Shown here: positions 16,809-25,012 of the stretch, in pieces
How the letters are laid out: each line of letters starts with the position of its first letter
Numbering within the stretch: the first letter of the stretch is position 1
Source of the DNA: CAYWIT01 sp964458415
GTDB lineage: Bacteria; Pseudomonadota; Alphaproteobacteria; Micavibrionales; UBA2020
Assembly: GCA_964458415.1 (NCBI GenBank)
Contig: CAYWIT010000014.1
Span: 1-64,000, forward strand
Reading direction: 5' to 3'
Length of the DNA: 64,000 bases
Translations under genes and position numbers: made by a program
Notes under the pieces: generated by a model
Seen by the model: only the letters and a program-made list of their open reading frames with translations
Told to the model about the DNA's origin: nothing
Database searches by the model: none

Positions 16809-17537
16809 TTAGTGCAGCTCTATCGCATCCTTAAGATAGATGCAAGTCAGGATCGCGAAAACATAGGCCTGAATAAAGGCAATCATGAGTTCGAGGCCGA
16901 TCAGGGCAACGTTCACCACCATGGGCAAAACGCCCAGTACGACGCCCATGGCGACGCTAAACCCAGCGAAGACCTTGAGCAGGGTATGTCCTGCCACCAT
17001 ATTGGCAAAAAGTCGGACGGACAGGCTGATGGGACGCGAGAGATAGGAAATCACCTCGATGGCCACAATCAGCGGTGCAAGAGCCCATGGCAGGCCTTTG
17101 GGCAGGAAAAGGGAGAAAAAGTGCAGGCCATGACGGAATATCCCGACAAAGGTGGCGAGAATAAAGACAGCGAGCGCCAGCGTTCCCGTTACGATGATAT
17201 GACTGGTATAGGTAAAGGAATAGGGCACCATGCCGAGCAGATTTCCCATCAACACAATCATAAAGACGGAAAAGACGAATGGAAAATATTTGCGTCCCTC
17301 ATGGCCAAGATTTTCATGAACCATGCCGGCGATGAATTCATAGAGCATCTCGGAAACATTCTGCCAGCGGTCCGGGACAACGGATTTTCTGCGCATGCTG
17401 AGCGTCATCAGCAACGTTGCGGCGATAACGGCAATACCCATCCAGAGGGCGGACTGCGTAAATGAAATATCATACCCGCCCAGTTCCAGCGGAACGAGGG
17501 GTTTAATCACAAATTGTTCAAGAGGATTTGCTGACAC
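16809..17537 (-). CDS. atpB: ATP synthase F0 subunit a
   Basis: The stator membrane subunit that forms the proton half-channels. The essential arginine is in PISLSVRLFANMVAGH, and the last helices carry GLELMIAFIQAYVFAIL. Several hydrophobic helices fill its 242 residues. The start is GTG with AAAGGA seven bases before it, overlapping the region just after the atpI stop. First structural subunit after atpI in the operon. Confidence 0.95.
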   Translation of the reverse strand: MSANPLEQFVIKPLVPLELGGYDISFTQSALWMGIAVIAATLLMTLSMRRKSVVPDRWQNVSEMLYEFIAGMVHENLGHEGRKYFPFVFSVFMIVLMGNLLGMVPYSFTYTSHIIVTGTLALAVFILATFVGIFRHGLHFFSLFLPKGLPWALAPLIVAIEVISYLSRPISLSVRLFANMVAGHTLLKVFAGFSVAMGVVLGVLPMVVNVALIGLELMIAFIQAYVFAILTCIYLKDAIELH

Positions 17538-17542
17538 GCCGT

Positions 17543-17893
17543 TTATTCCTTTTTATCTTTGCTCTTGTCTTCCTTGGCCGGTTCCTTGAATCCGATTTTG
17601 TAGTCTTGTCCCGTCTGGGAGCGGTAGATATTCAGGAAGCCTGCGCCAAAGCCAAGAAAAAAGAAAATTATCATTCCCCAAGGTTTTGTATCAAGCCACT
17701 GGTCTATCCAATACCCCAGAAAACCGCCGACAAAAAGCGCCGCAACAAGGTCCGTTGAAGCACGGAGAGCTTTGCCTGTTGAGGAGCTTCCCTTATCGCC
17801 GGACGTAACGGTTTTTTCTGGAGGGGTGTCCAGACCTTGCCTTTTGCGGGCTTCGCTGATTTTCCGGCCCAGATCGTCTGGTGACTGGCTCAT
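17543..17893 (-). CDS. atpI: ATP synthase assembly protein AtpI (AtpI/AtpZ family)
   Basis: A small membrane protein that helps assemble the c-ring and may carry magnesium. A hydrophilic N-terminus with a conserved start (DDLGRKISEARKRQG) is followed by two membrane helices (STDLVAALFVGGFLGYWIDQ and GMIIFFFLGFGAGFLNIYR) and a lysine-rich tail. First gene of the F0 operon, with a promoter some 50 bases upstream. Confidence 0.9.
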   Translation of the reverse strand: MSQSPDDLGRKISEARKRQGLDTPPEKTVTSGDKGSSSTGKALRASTDLVAALFVGGFLGYWIDQWLDTKPWGMIIFFFLGFGAGFLNIYRSQTGQDYKIGFKEPAKEDKSKDKKE

Positions 17894-17943
17894 AATTAAG
17901 GGCCCTTTGAAAAACAGGTGAATACACGCTTCGAGGCGTCGCG

Positions 17944-17972
17944 AAAGTACGGTTATGATTCTGAAATGTCAA
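17944..17972 (-). promoter_or_regulatory. Promoter of the F0 ATP synthase operon
   Basis: On the minus strand a perfect TTGACA (17967-17972), a 17-base spacer and TACTTT (17944-17949) lie about 50 bases before the atpI start. A short hairpin (ACGC-TTCGAG-GCGT) sits in the leader between promoter and gene. Confidence 0.6.
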
Positions 17973-18033
17973 GGTGTTAAAGAATAACGGCCGTTAAAAA
18001 TGAAGGGCTGTTTACATTCCCGGCATTATGAAA

Positions 18034-18606
18034 TTAAAAGGCCAGGCCGATCCCTTTGCGGATCAGGGTATCCCACAAATACTGGTCTTCTTGCTGATTG
18101 ACCTCTTGTGTGCCTTCAACGGCAGCGCGGAGCAGGCGGTTTTTTTCAAAAACAAGGACAAGCCTTAAGTCATAGCCTGTTTTGTTGACTTTCATTTTTC
18201 CAAAACCCAGCGATTTGTTGCTTTTGATTTCGCGATAGGGCAAGGCATAGCCTTCATAAGCCAGCATCCTGTTTTTGAATTGCTCGAGCTGTTCAGGCGT
18301 ACCCTGCACCTGAGAATTCCCGTAGATGCACATCTGGACATCCTGCGCGCTCATACGCTCAAATTTTTCCGGGGCTACACCGATGGTTTCAAACGTCGCC
18401 TTTCTGCTCATACCGGGCTGCAACTCCGTAGCGCGGACTTTCAATTCTTCCTTGCTTTTGAAAAGGGTTGTATTTACATCCTGCTCACCGGAGGGAAGGC
18501 AGGCGCTTACCGCCAGCGCCAGCAGACAAATAAGCAAAAGTTTCGCATGGCGCAGAAATTTTTCCGGGAATATAAAAAACTGTGTGTTTACGATTTGTTC
18601 TTGCAT
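18034..18606 (-). CDS. Hypothetical outer-membrane-type lipoprotein
   Basis: No family recognised with certainty. From an ATG at 18606 the protein starts with a signal peptide and lipobox (LICLLALAVSAC), so it should be lipidated. The body contains ATELQPGMSRKATFETIG, which resembles the helix-turn of the SmpA/BamE-type fold (GMSxxxVxxxLG), and a tyrosine-rich predicted beta region after it. An upstream in-frame start at 18714 would add an unlikely second hydrophobic stretch ahead of the signal. It is monocistronic, flanked by the F0 operon and a divergent lipoprotein gene. Possible role in envelope assembly is only an inference from the weak BamE likeness. Confidence 0.65.
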   Translation of the reverse strand: MQEQIVNTQFFIFPEKFLRHAKLLLICLLALAVSACLPSGEQDVNTTLFKSKEELKVRATELQPGMSRKATFETIGVAPEKFERMSAQDVQMCIYGNSQVQGTPEQLEQFKNRMLAYEGYALPYREIKSNKSLGFGKMKVNKTGYDLRLVLVFEKNRLLRAAVEGTQEVNQQEDQYLWDTLIRKGIGLAF

Positions 18607-18793
18607 TGCAACAACCCAATACTTAAAACCTATGTGTACCCTTATAATATGGCATATAAAGATTAATATAATATTAAGTAAAATATACCAGCAAAGACAA
18701 TGAGATATTGCCATAAGGGAATCGGAGTGGTATTCGATACATCTAAAGCCAAACCGTTAGACTAACTCATCACTGTCTTCTTGGAGGGAACCC

Positions 18794-19204
18794 TTGAAAC
18801 GTACCGCGATTATTTTTGCAGCGCTTTTTTTGTCCGCCTGTACAGGGACCATGCAGGGGCAGATACAAGGGGGCAAGCCCGTCATATTCGCATACAATGA
18901 CAGTGGCTTTGACAGCGGAACCTTGGAGGTAATGTTGCCAGATGGCGAGCACTTCAGCGGAAAATACGTGAACAAGAACAGTGATGCGTCGATGAGCTTC
19001 TACGGTACAAGCGGCGGCCAGGCCACGAATGGTCATGGGACTGCGAATATCGCGGAAGGCAAGATTGTTGCCGTTCTCATGGGGAACCGTGGCAACACTA
19101 TGCAATGCACGATGAGCCCATCAAATGCGTCAATGGGCATGATCAGCGACGGCGTGGGACAATGCCAGGTTTCCGACGGACGCAAGATCGACGTTATTTT
19201 CTAA
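18794..19204 (+). CDS. Small hypothetical lipoprotein
   Basis: A 136-residue protein starting with a TTG codon supported by GGAGGG five bases upstream. The N-terminus is a short lipoprotein signal ending in FLSAC (Cys16). The rest is glycine, serine and asparagine rich with alternating beta-type pattern (GTLEVMLPDGEHFSGKY, AEGKIVAVLMGNRGNTMQC) and three further cysteines. This pattern of a DGxxFxGxY strand and a later MxC resembles small periplasmic lipoproteins of unknown function in alphaproteobacteria. The next gene starts 25 bases on, so the two may be cotranscribed. Confidence 0.7.
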   Translation: MKRTAIIFAALFLSACTGTMQGQIQGGKPVIFAYNDSGFDSGTLEVMLPDGEHFSGKYVNKNSDASMSFYGTSGGQATNGHGTANIAEGKIVAVLMGNRGNTMQCTMSPSNASMGMISDGVGQCQVSDGRKIDVIF

Positions 19205-19229
19205 ACAGCAAAAACGGGAGAACAGGATC

Positions 19230-19994
19230 ATGACCGACCAGCCCAAAAAGTATTACGTGCGTTTTTCGAATATAGATGATCATGACAAGATCATGGAGTT
19301 TTATCAGGATTATGCCCATAAAAATGTATTCCCACGCGATGAGAGCCTGATCCGGCAACTTGCTGATGACGGCGCAATCACGATTATCGAGGATGAACAG
19401 GGCAAGCTTGTCGCTTCGACTATCAGTTACCCCTATGTATCACAAGATGCTTCCGGTATGGGCGCGACAAAATGGACCGAGGTGGGGACAACCCGCATGG
19501 TTCTCAACGGCTATCCGGGCCTTTTTGATGTTATGATTACCATGCAGGTCCTTCGCGCATATTTGGTTGAACCGCCTGAGGCTCTTTTCATTGCCCAAAT
19601 GGATACAACTCCGGTCCAGAACATGGCAAAAAAGCTGGGCTGGCGTTCTTGGGATGAACAGAAGGTCCCTCAGGAACTGTTGGATATGAAAGCCCATATG
19701 CTGGATCCATCAGGCAATAGAAAATCATATCCCCAAAACTGGTTTACAGCTGGACCCGAGGCTTTGCCCGTTATGGCGCAGCTGATGTGCGATGCAATCG
19801 ACAAACCGTTCCTCGAAAATCAGAAAACGGGAGAAAAAATTTCGCTGGATTTCAGCAAGTCGAAATTCTTCGCTCTATTCGAAGACGAGTTCCGCAACCT
19901 CGCCGAAAGGGATCTGGGGAATCCGGATACGCCGGATGCCGATGCCAGTATCGCCAAGAACCGCCAGAAATGGATGCGCTGGTACTTCAAGTAA
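19230..19994 (+). CDS. GNAT-like protein of unknown function (paralogue A)
   Basis: A 254-residue cytosolic protein with no recognised name. The first half reads like a GNAT acetyltransferase core: YYVRFSNIDDHDKIMEFY resembles beta1-alpha1, and AITIIEDEQGKLVASTISY resembles beta2-beta3. The usual acetyl-CoA loop RxxGxG/A is not evident. A second protein built the same way is at 23700-24431; shared blocks include WTExGxTR, QVLRAYLxEPPE and KTGExxxLDFS. It lies 14 bases before the M20 hydrolase and so is probably in an operon with it and the amidase. Enzymatic function is unproven. Confidence 0.7.
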   Translation: MTDQPKKYYVRFSNIDDHDKIMEFYQDYAHKNVFPRDESLIRQLADDGAITIIEDEQGKLVASTISYPYVSQDASGMGATKWTEVGTTRMVLNGYPGLFDVMITMQVLRAYLVEPPEALFIAQMDTTPVQNMAKKLGWRSWDEQKVPQELLDMKAHMLDPSGNRKSYPQNWFTAGPEALPVMAQLMCDAIDKPFLENQKTGEKISLDFSKSKFFALFEDEFRNLAERDLGNPDTPDADASIAKNRQKWMRWYFK

Positions 19995-20008
19995 TCAAAA
20001 GGTGAACA

Positions 20009-21181
20009 GTGTCAGTTCTCGCAAAACTCAAAGACCAGAATACGGAGTTCTCCAAATGGCGGCGGCATATCCATGCCCATCCGGAAACGGCATTCGAGGA
20101 AGTGAATACCTCCGGCTATGTGGCAAAGTTGCTGGAGTCGTGGGGTATCGCCGTGCATCGCGGTATGGCCAAAACGGCTGTGATCGGCGTGATCAAGGGC
20201 AAACTTGGCAATTCAAAAAAAACGGTTGGGTTGCGCGCAGATCTGGATGCGCTGAACATTCTCGAGGAAACCAACGTTGCGCATTGCTCGACCCATCGGG
20301 GAAAGATGCATGCCTGCGGTCATGATGGTCATACGGCAATGTTACTGGCTGCGGCGAAATATCTGGCGGAGGAACGCAACTTCGACGGCACCGTTCATGT
20401 TATTTTTCAACCTGCCGAGGAGCACGGCGGCGGTGGGAATGTCATGGTGCAGGAAGGCTTTTTCAAGGAATTCCCCTGTGACGCCATTTTCGGCATGCAC
20501 AACTGGCCTTATCTGCCTGAAGGCGTCTTTGCCATTTGCGAAGGGGCGATGACGGCTTCGACCGATGAATTCAAGGTTAAAGTTACCGGTAAAGGCGGTC
20601 ATGCGGCATTCCCGCACACAACGATTGATCCAGTGCTTTGCGGCGCGCAGATTGTGACGGCCTTGCAGCATATTGTCTCGCGCACGGTGGATCCGGCGCA
20701 AACGGCTGTGGTTAGTATCACGAAATTTGAAGCCGGAACAGAAAGCCTGAATGTGATCCCGGAAACAGCGGTCATCGGCGGTACAATTCGCACAACCTAT
20801 CCGGATCTGCGCAAAAAGCTGGAAAATAGATTGCGCCATACCGCAAAATCTGTGGCCGAAGCTTTTGGCGCTACCGTCGAGATTGAGTGGTGGGCCGGGT
20901 ATCCTTCTGTCGTTAATACCGCGAAGGAAACAGAATTCGCGCGCAGTGTGGCAGCGGATGTCGTCGGCAGGGACAAAGTCCTGCCATTTGTGCCGACGAT
21001 GGGCGGCGAGGACTTTGCCTACTTCCTGCAATCCTGTCCTGGCGCCTATATTGCTCTCGGGCAGGGGGTTGATGAAAATGCGCCCGGGCTGCACAACCCG
21101 CATTATGATTTCAATGACAATGTGTTGCCCATCGGCGCGGCATACTGGGTGCGGCTGGCGGAAACGTGGCTGAAATCCTGA
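20009..21181 (+). CDS. M20-family amidohydrolase (hippurate/N-acyl-amino acid hydrolase type)
   Basis: A cytosolic di-metal amidohydrolase that splits N-acyl or amide bonds of amino acid derivatives. Metal-site motifs are visible: MHACGHDGHTAMLL, FQPAEEHGGGG, and GMHNWP with a terminal GLHNPHYDFND. The lid/dimerisation domain sits in the middle (about 185-300). The GTG start has AAAAGG six bases before it. Overlaps the amidase by 16 bases, pointing to a two-step amide-degrading operon, substrate unknown. Family members include hippuricase and IAA-amino acid hydrolases. Confidence 0.9.
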   Translation: MSVLAKLKDQNTEFSKWRRHIHAHPETAFEEVNTSGYVAKLLESWGIAVHRGMAKTAVIGVIKGKLGNSKKTVGLRADLDALNILEETNVAHCSTHRGKMHACGHDGHTAMLLAAAKYLAEERNFDGTVHVIFQPAEEHGGGGNVMVQEGFFKEFPCDAIFGMHNWPYLPEGVFAICEGAMTASTDEFKVKVTGKGGHAAFPHTTIDPVLCGAQIVTALQHIVSRTVDPAQTAVVSITKFEAGTESLNVIPETAVIGGTIRTTYPDLRKKLENRLRHTAKSVAEAFGATVEIEWWAGYPSVVNTAKETEFARSVAADVVGRDKVLPFVPTMGGEDFAYFLQSCPGAYIALGQGVDENAPGLHNPHYDFNDNVLPIGAAYWVRLAETWLKS

Positions 21182-22533
21182 ATCTTTCTGCCACGGCGCT
21201 GCTGGACGCTTTCCGCAAAAAAAAACTGTCTCCTGTCGAGGTGGCGCAGGCCTGTCTCGCGCGTGTCCATGAGCGCAATCCCGGGCTTAACGCCTTTGCG
21301 CTGATTTGCGAGGAAGAAAACCTGTTGCAGCAGGCGCGCATGTCCGAGGACTGCTGGCGGAAAGGGGCGCCGCGCGGCCCGCTGGAAGGCGTGCCTGTGA
21401 CCATCAAGGACGGTGCGCATGTCGCGGGCTGGCCGACGCGTGAAGGGTCTCTGACGACAGAGGATGCGCCGCAAAAAGAGGATTCTCCCGTTGTGGCGCG
21501 TCTGCGTGGATCTGGCGCGGTCTTCCTTGGTAAAACGACTCTACCTGAATACGGACACAAAGGCGTAACGGATAGCCCGTTGACGGGAATCACGCGCAAT
21601 CCGTGGAATTTGGATAAAACCAGCGGGGGATCCTCGGGCGGTGCGGCTGTTGCGGCGGCGGCGGGGATGGGTTTCTTGCATCATGGTACGGACGGTGGCG
21701 GGTCCATTCGTATTCCGGCGAATTTCTGCGGTGTGTTCGGGCATAAGCCTTCGGGCGGACTTGTTCCCGCATGGCCACCCACGCTCTTTTCGACGCTTTC
21801 TGCGGCGGGGCCGATCACGCGAACGGTTGAGGACGCCGCGTTGATGCTGGATGTGATGTCATTGCCAGATGTACGGGACTGGCATTCTGTTCCTTATCAA
21901 AGGCATGATTTTGCTGCGACTGTAAAAAATATACCGGAGAAACTGCGCATTGCCTATGCGCCAACCATTAATAATGTTCCGGTCGATTCTGAAGTGGCGC
22001 GTATTGTTGCCGCAGCGGCAAAGAAAATGGATGGCGTGGTGGGAAAAGTAGAAGAAATTACACTGGACATCCCCGGACTGGTTGATGTGTTTAACAAACA
22101 CTGGATGGCTGTTGCCGCGTGGCTGGTCGCGCATACGCCGGAAAATAAAAGAAAGCTTATGGATCCGAATCTGCGCGATTGGGCAGCGCAGGGCTCTAAA
22201 ATGGCGCTCGGGGATTATCTTGATGCCGAACATGCCCGTATGTTGATTGGCCACAGGATGAAAATGTTTTTCGAGAAATATGACCTGCTTGTTTTGCCGG
22301 TGACGCCGATGGCGGCCTTTGACGCTGGACGGGTTTGCCCGGATGGTGAAGATGGCCAGCCATGGCAGGATTGGACGCCTTTGACCTTTCCAGCCAATCT
22401 GGCCAGATTGCCCGCAGCTTCTGTTCCTTGTGGCTTGACGCAGGCGGGGCTTCCTGTGGGATTGCAACTTATGGCCGGATATCTGAAGGATGCTTTGGTG
22501 TTACGTGCGGCTTATGCTGCATATCAATCGTAA
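21166..22533 (+). CDS. Amidase (amidase-signature family)
   Basis: A Ser-cisSer-Lys hydrolase of the family that includes GatA and bacterial acetamidase-type enzymes. The catalytic Lys is in PVTIKDGAH, the cis-Ser in TSGGSSGGAAVA and the nucleophilic Ser in TDGGGSIRIPA. A GTG at 21166 inside the end of the M20 gene is the start. It is not GatA itself: no gatB or gatC is nearby and the C-terminal half differs. The overlap with the M20 hydrolase suggests both act on the same class of amides. Confidence 0.9.
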   Translation: MAEILNLSATALLDAFRKKKLSPVEVAQACLARVHERNPGLNAFALICEEENLLQQARMSEDCWRKGAPRGPLEGVPVTIKDGAHVAGWPTREGSLTTEDAPQKEDSPVVARLRGSGAVFLGKTTLPEYGHKGVTDSPLTGITRNPWNLDKTSGGSSGGAAVAAAAGMGFLHHGTDGGGSIRIPANFCGVFGHKPSGGLVPAWPPTLFSTLSAAGPITRTVEDAALMLDVMSLPDVRDWHSVPYQRHDFAATVKNIPEKLRIAYAPTINNVPVDSEVARIVAAAAKKMDGVVGKVEEITLDIPGLVDVFNKHWMAVAAWLVAHTPENKRKLMDPNLRDWAAQGSKMALGDYLDAEHARMLIGHRMKMFFEKYDLLVLPVTPMAAFDAGRVCPDGEDGQPWQDWTPLTFPANLARLPAASVPCGLTQAGLPVGLQLMAGYLKDALVLRAAYAAYQS

Positions 22534-22583
22534 CTCGATCCGCCAAGGAAGTAATATTTTCTGCAACAAAATGTGGAACGAAC

Positions 22584-23156
22584 CTATGGTGTCGGAGTCG
22601 AATTTGCCTTTGATATTTTTGGCTGTGTTGGCGCGTTTGTTAGATCATGTATATTTTTTCTTACTTCGGCATTGAACGCCTTTACAGTGGGACGATCATC
22701 ACTCTCCTGAAAATGCCTAATTGATTTTATTACCGCATTGACTTCCTGATCTGGCTTGCCGAGTTCCTTCATATTTTTCCAGACTTCAGTGACAAGATCA
22801 TCCGTCGTCGGCTGAACCCCGCGTTCTTTAAATGAACGGCAGGCGGTAATGATGGCCTCAGACCTTTCGATATTATTCTTTTCTTCAAGGTGACCGATGT
22901 ATTCTGTGATAACATTTTGAGCGAAAAAAGCGTGATCGCCACTCAGGCTATCCTCATGCAAGACGCGCTTTAATTCTTCTTTATAGGTGTTTTCAATAGG
23001 CAGAGAGCTTTGTTGTGTCTTGTAATTGTCCAGCCTTTGCTCAAGCGCAGTGGTTTCACGATCATGGCTTTCCTGAATAAGCTGTCTGTTATTCTTTGCC
23101 TGCTCATCATAGAATTTACTTCTATTACGGGTATTAACAGGAAAAACGAACGCCAT
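22584..23156 (-). CDS. Unknown hydrophilic helical protein
   Basis: Not recognised. A 190-residue soluble protein rich in Glu, Lys, Asn and Gln, with predicted helices throughout and no signal or membrane segment. Two stretches look alike: VQPTTDDLVTEVWKNMKEL and DRPTVKAFNAEVRKNIHDL, so the C-terminal half may be an internal duplication. CGGAG lies before the ATG. It sits in an AT-rich pocket between the amidase and the second GNAT-like gene and is read against both, which suggests later insertion. Confidence 0.6.
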   Translation of the reverse strand: MAFVFPVNTRNRSKFYDEQAKNNRQLIQESHDRETTALEQRLDNYKTQQSSLPIENTYKEELKRVLHEDSLSGDHAFFAQNVITEYIGHLEEKNNIERSEAIITACRSFKERGVQPTTDDLVTEVWKNMKELGKPDQEVNAVIKSIRHFQESDDRPTVKAFNAEVRKNIHDLTNAPTQPKISKANSTPTP

Positions 23157-23322
23157 TCTTGTCTCCGTGTTTTACAATCCAATTAATGCGAGCCAATATT
23201 ATTATTCATATTATGCGCTGCAATCTATTTATTTTCTATTAAAAAAGTATTTTATGAGAGGCGTATGCTAAAATAGCATTATAAAACAATCTATTAGATT
23301 TTATAACATGCGAGAATAGTAT

Positions 23323-23583
23323 CTATAATTGCTCTGCAAGCCATGCCAATATTCTTGGGCGGACGCTTGGTTGCGGGAGGTTTTTGAGCATTGTCCATCG
23401 TTCGACCGCGTCTTTACTCAGTCCAAAAGTGTCTCTGAAGTCGTCCTCTTCAATGCCAAAACGGCTTGTTGCTGTATAAATCGCATCGGCAAAAGCGGCA
23501 TCACCGACCTCTTTTTCAACGGCCAGCCCAGATATTTTTTTTCGGAAAATCTCTTTTTCGATATTCCTGACGTTGTTCTGCAT
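23323..23583 (-). CDS. Unknown small protein, helix-turn-helix-like
   Basis: Eighty-six residues from the ATG at 23583. The segment FGIEEDDFRDTFGLSKDAVERWT looks like the helix-turn-helix of an Xre-type regulator (split here: FRDTFGLSKDAVERW), followed by LKNLPQPSVRPRILAWL. This resembles small antitoxin or phage repressor-like proteins, but no toxin gene is adjacent. It lies in the same AT-rich pocket and on the same strand as the 22584-23156 gene, 166 bases upstream of it. Confidence 0.55.
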   Translation of the reverse strand: MQNNVRNIEKEIFRKKISGLAVEKEVGDAAFADAIYTATSRFGIEEDDFRDTFGLSKDAVERWTMLKNLPQPSVRPRILAWLAEQL

Positions 23584-23699
23584 TAAAATTATCAACCTTT
23601 TGCCTGTTAGAAACGAAGCCGTTTCCTGATACTATAATTTCCGGTGGTGTTAAATAAAGGGTTGTTTCTAGATTTTGTAAGTTTTGGGGGCAATCGATA

Positions 23700-24431
23700 A
23701 TGGTCAAAAAATTATTCGTACGGTTTTCGTCCACTTCCGATGAAGCGGCGATTTTTGATTTCTATGAACAGCATCAGCATGAATTTGTTGCTAAGCGTGA
23801 CCCCGATGTATGGAAGGAGCGCATCGCTTCCGGTGCCGTGACCATCATTCACGATGAAGATGGCAATATCGTGGCGTCTTCAATTTCCTATCCTGTGACG
23901 CGCCAAAATGCCGCAGGCGAGGAAGTCCATGCTTGGACGGAGATTGGATCTACCCGTGTTGCGTTGGAGGGGCTGGGACTTTTTAAAACGTTGCTCAGTG
24001 CACAGGTACTGCGTGCCTATCTGCTGGAGCCCCCGGAAGACCGTTTTGCGCTGGAGATTATCCAGGGTAACGAACATTCCAAGCATGTTTTTCTCAAAAT
24101 CGGGGCGGCTCCATTTGATATTCCTCAGGAGATGCGGGACAAAGTCCTGTCTACCCTTTCTCCGGAAGATCAGGGGATTGTTGTCGATTGGTTCCATCTG
24201 GGCGTGGAGGTGATGCCGCACTTTGCCAAAGCTTTGCTGGAATGCGAAAGTAATGCAAGGATTGTCAATAAAAAGACAGGTGAAGAATTCGAGCTGGACT
24301 TCAGCCAGTGCGTTCTGATCACGATGTTCCGTGACCATGTCGAAACCTTGTCTGGACATGATTTTGGAGACAAGGAAAAGCCGAATCTGAAGCATGGCAT
24401 CAAGTCATTCCGCGACAAGTTTCACCCTTAG
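23700..24431 (+). CDS. GNAT-like protein of unknown function (paralogue B)
   Basis: A 243-residue paralogue of the protein at 19230-19994. Shared blocks in order: VRFSxxxDxxxIxxFY, GAxTIIxDExGxxVASxISYP, WTExGSTR, LRAYLxEPPExxF, and a C-terminal NKKTGEEFELDFSQ. The first 110 residues suggest a GNAT-type fold without an obvious acetyl-CoA loop. The next gene (YqgE-like) begins 14 bases on. Function unknown; the shared C-terminal KTGE...LDFS block is not part of a standard GNAT domain. Confidence 0.72.
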   Translation: MVKKLFVRFSSTSDEAAIFDFYEQHQHEFVAKRDPDVWKERIASGAVTIIHDEDGNIVASSISYPVTRQNAAGEEVHAWTEIGSTRVALEGLGLFKTLLSAQVLRAYLLEPPEDRFALEIIQGNEHSKHVFLKIGAAPFDIPQEMRDKVLSTLSPEDQGIVVDWFHLGVEVMPHFAKALLECESNARIVNKKTGEEFELDFSQCVLITMFRDHVETLSGHDFGDKEKPNLKHGIKSFRDKFHP

Positions 24432-24445
24432 AGGGCGGTCTTTCT

Positions 24446-25003
24446 ATGGGGAAAAACCAGATTCAGGGACTTTTGATGATTTTATTCGCGGCGGTATTAT
24501 TCGCTGCACCGTATTTTTTTAACCGTCCTGAGATGGCGCATCACAAAATTCTTGTGGCAACGGAGAAAATCACAAAGGGGCCTTTTAAAAATTCGGTCGT
24601 TCTTGTCGTGCATCACAGCACAGTGAAAGCGCGTGGATATATTGTGAATGGTCCACGCTCCGGCGCGGCAGGGACCGGCGGACCCGTGCAGCAGGATTTT
24701 CCGACGGTTCTGCACTCCATGGAGATCAAAGTCCCCGGCAGCATTGCCATGTCCGATCTGTCCGTGATGCTGACAGACGGCGACGGCGCAGATTACTTGC
24801 AACAAGTCGCGCCGCCTCCTGACAAGATATTGGCGGTTAAAGGCTATGCGGGATGGGGGCTGGGACAGCTTGACCGCGAGATTGCGCAGGGGGATTGGAG
24901 AGTGATCGATTTTGACCGTTCTCTGGTTTTTGATACGCCGCCTGAGTTGATGTGGCCGGCAGCAATGCGTCTTGCATACACGCCCGTGGCGCCTGCGCCA
25001 TGA
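24446..25003 (+). CDS. YqgE/AlgH (UPF0301) family protein with N-terminal membrane anchor
   Basis: The body matches the YqgE/AlgH family: HHKILVATEKITKGPFKNSV, then ARGYIVN, and the hallmark GYAGWGLGQLDREI followed by DRSLVFDTPPELMW. Family members are usually cytosolic, about 185 residues, of unclear function. Here a hydrophobic segment (LLMILFAAVLFAAPYFF, residues 9-25) precedes the domain, so this copy should be membrane-anchored or exported. The whole is 185 residues, so the core is somewhat shortened. Its coupling to GNAT-like paralogue B (14 bases) is the only functional hint. Confidence 0.82.
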   Translation: MGKNQIQGLLMILFAAVLFAAPYFFNRPEMAHHKILVATEKITKGPFKNSVVLVVHHSTVKARGYIVNGPRSGAAGTGGPVQQDFPTVLHSMEIKVPGSIAMSDLSVMLTDGDGADYLQQVAPPPDKILAVKGYAGWGLGQLDREIAQGDWRVIDFDRSLVFDTPPELMWPAAMRLAYTPVAPAP

Positions 25004-25012
25004 GAGAAGGGG

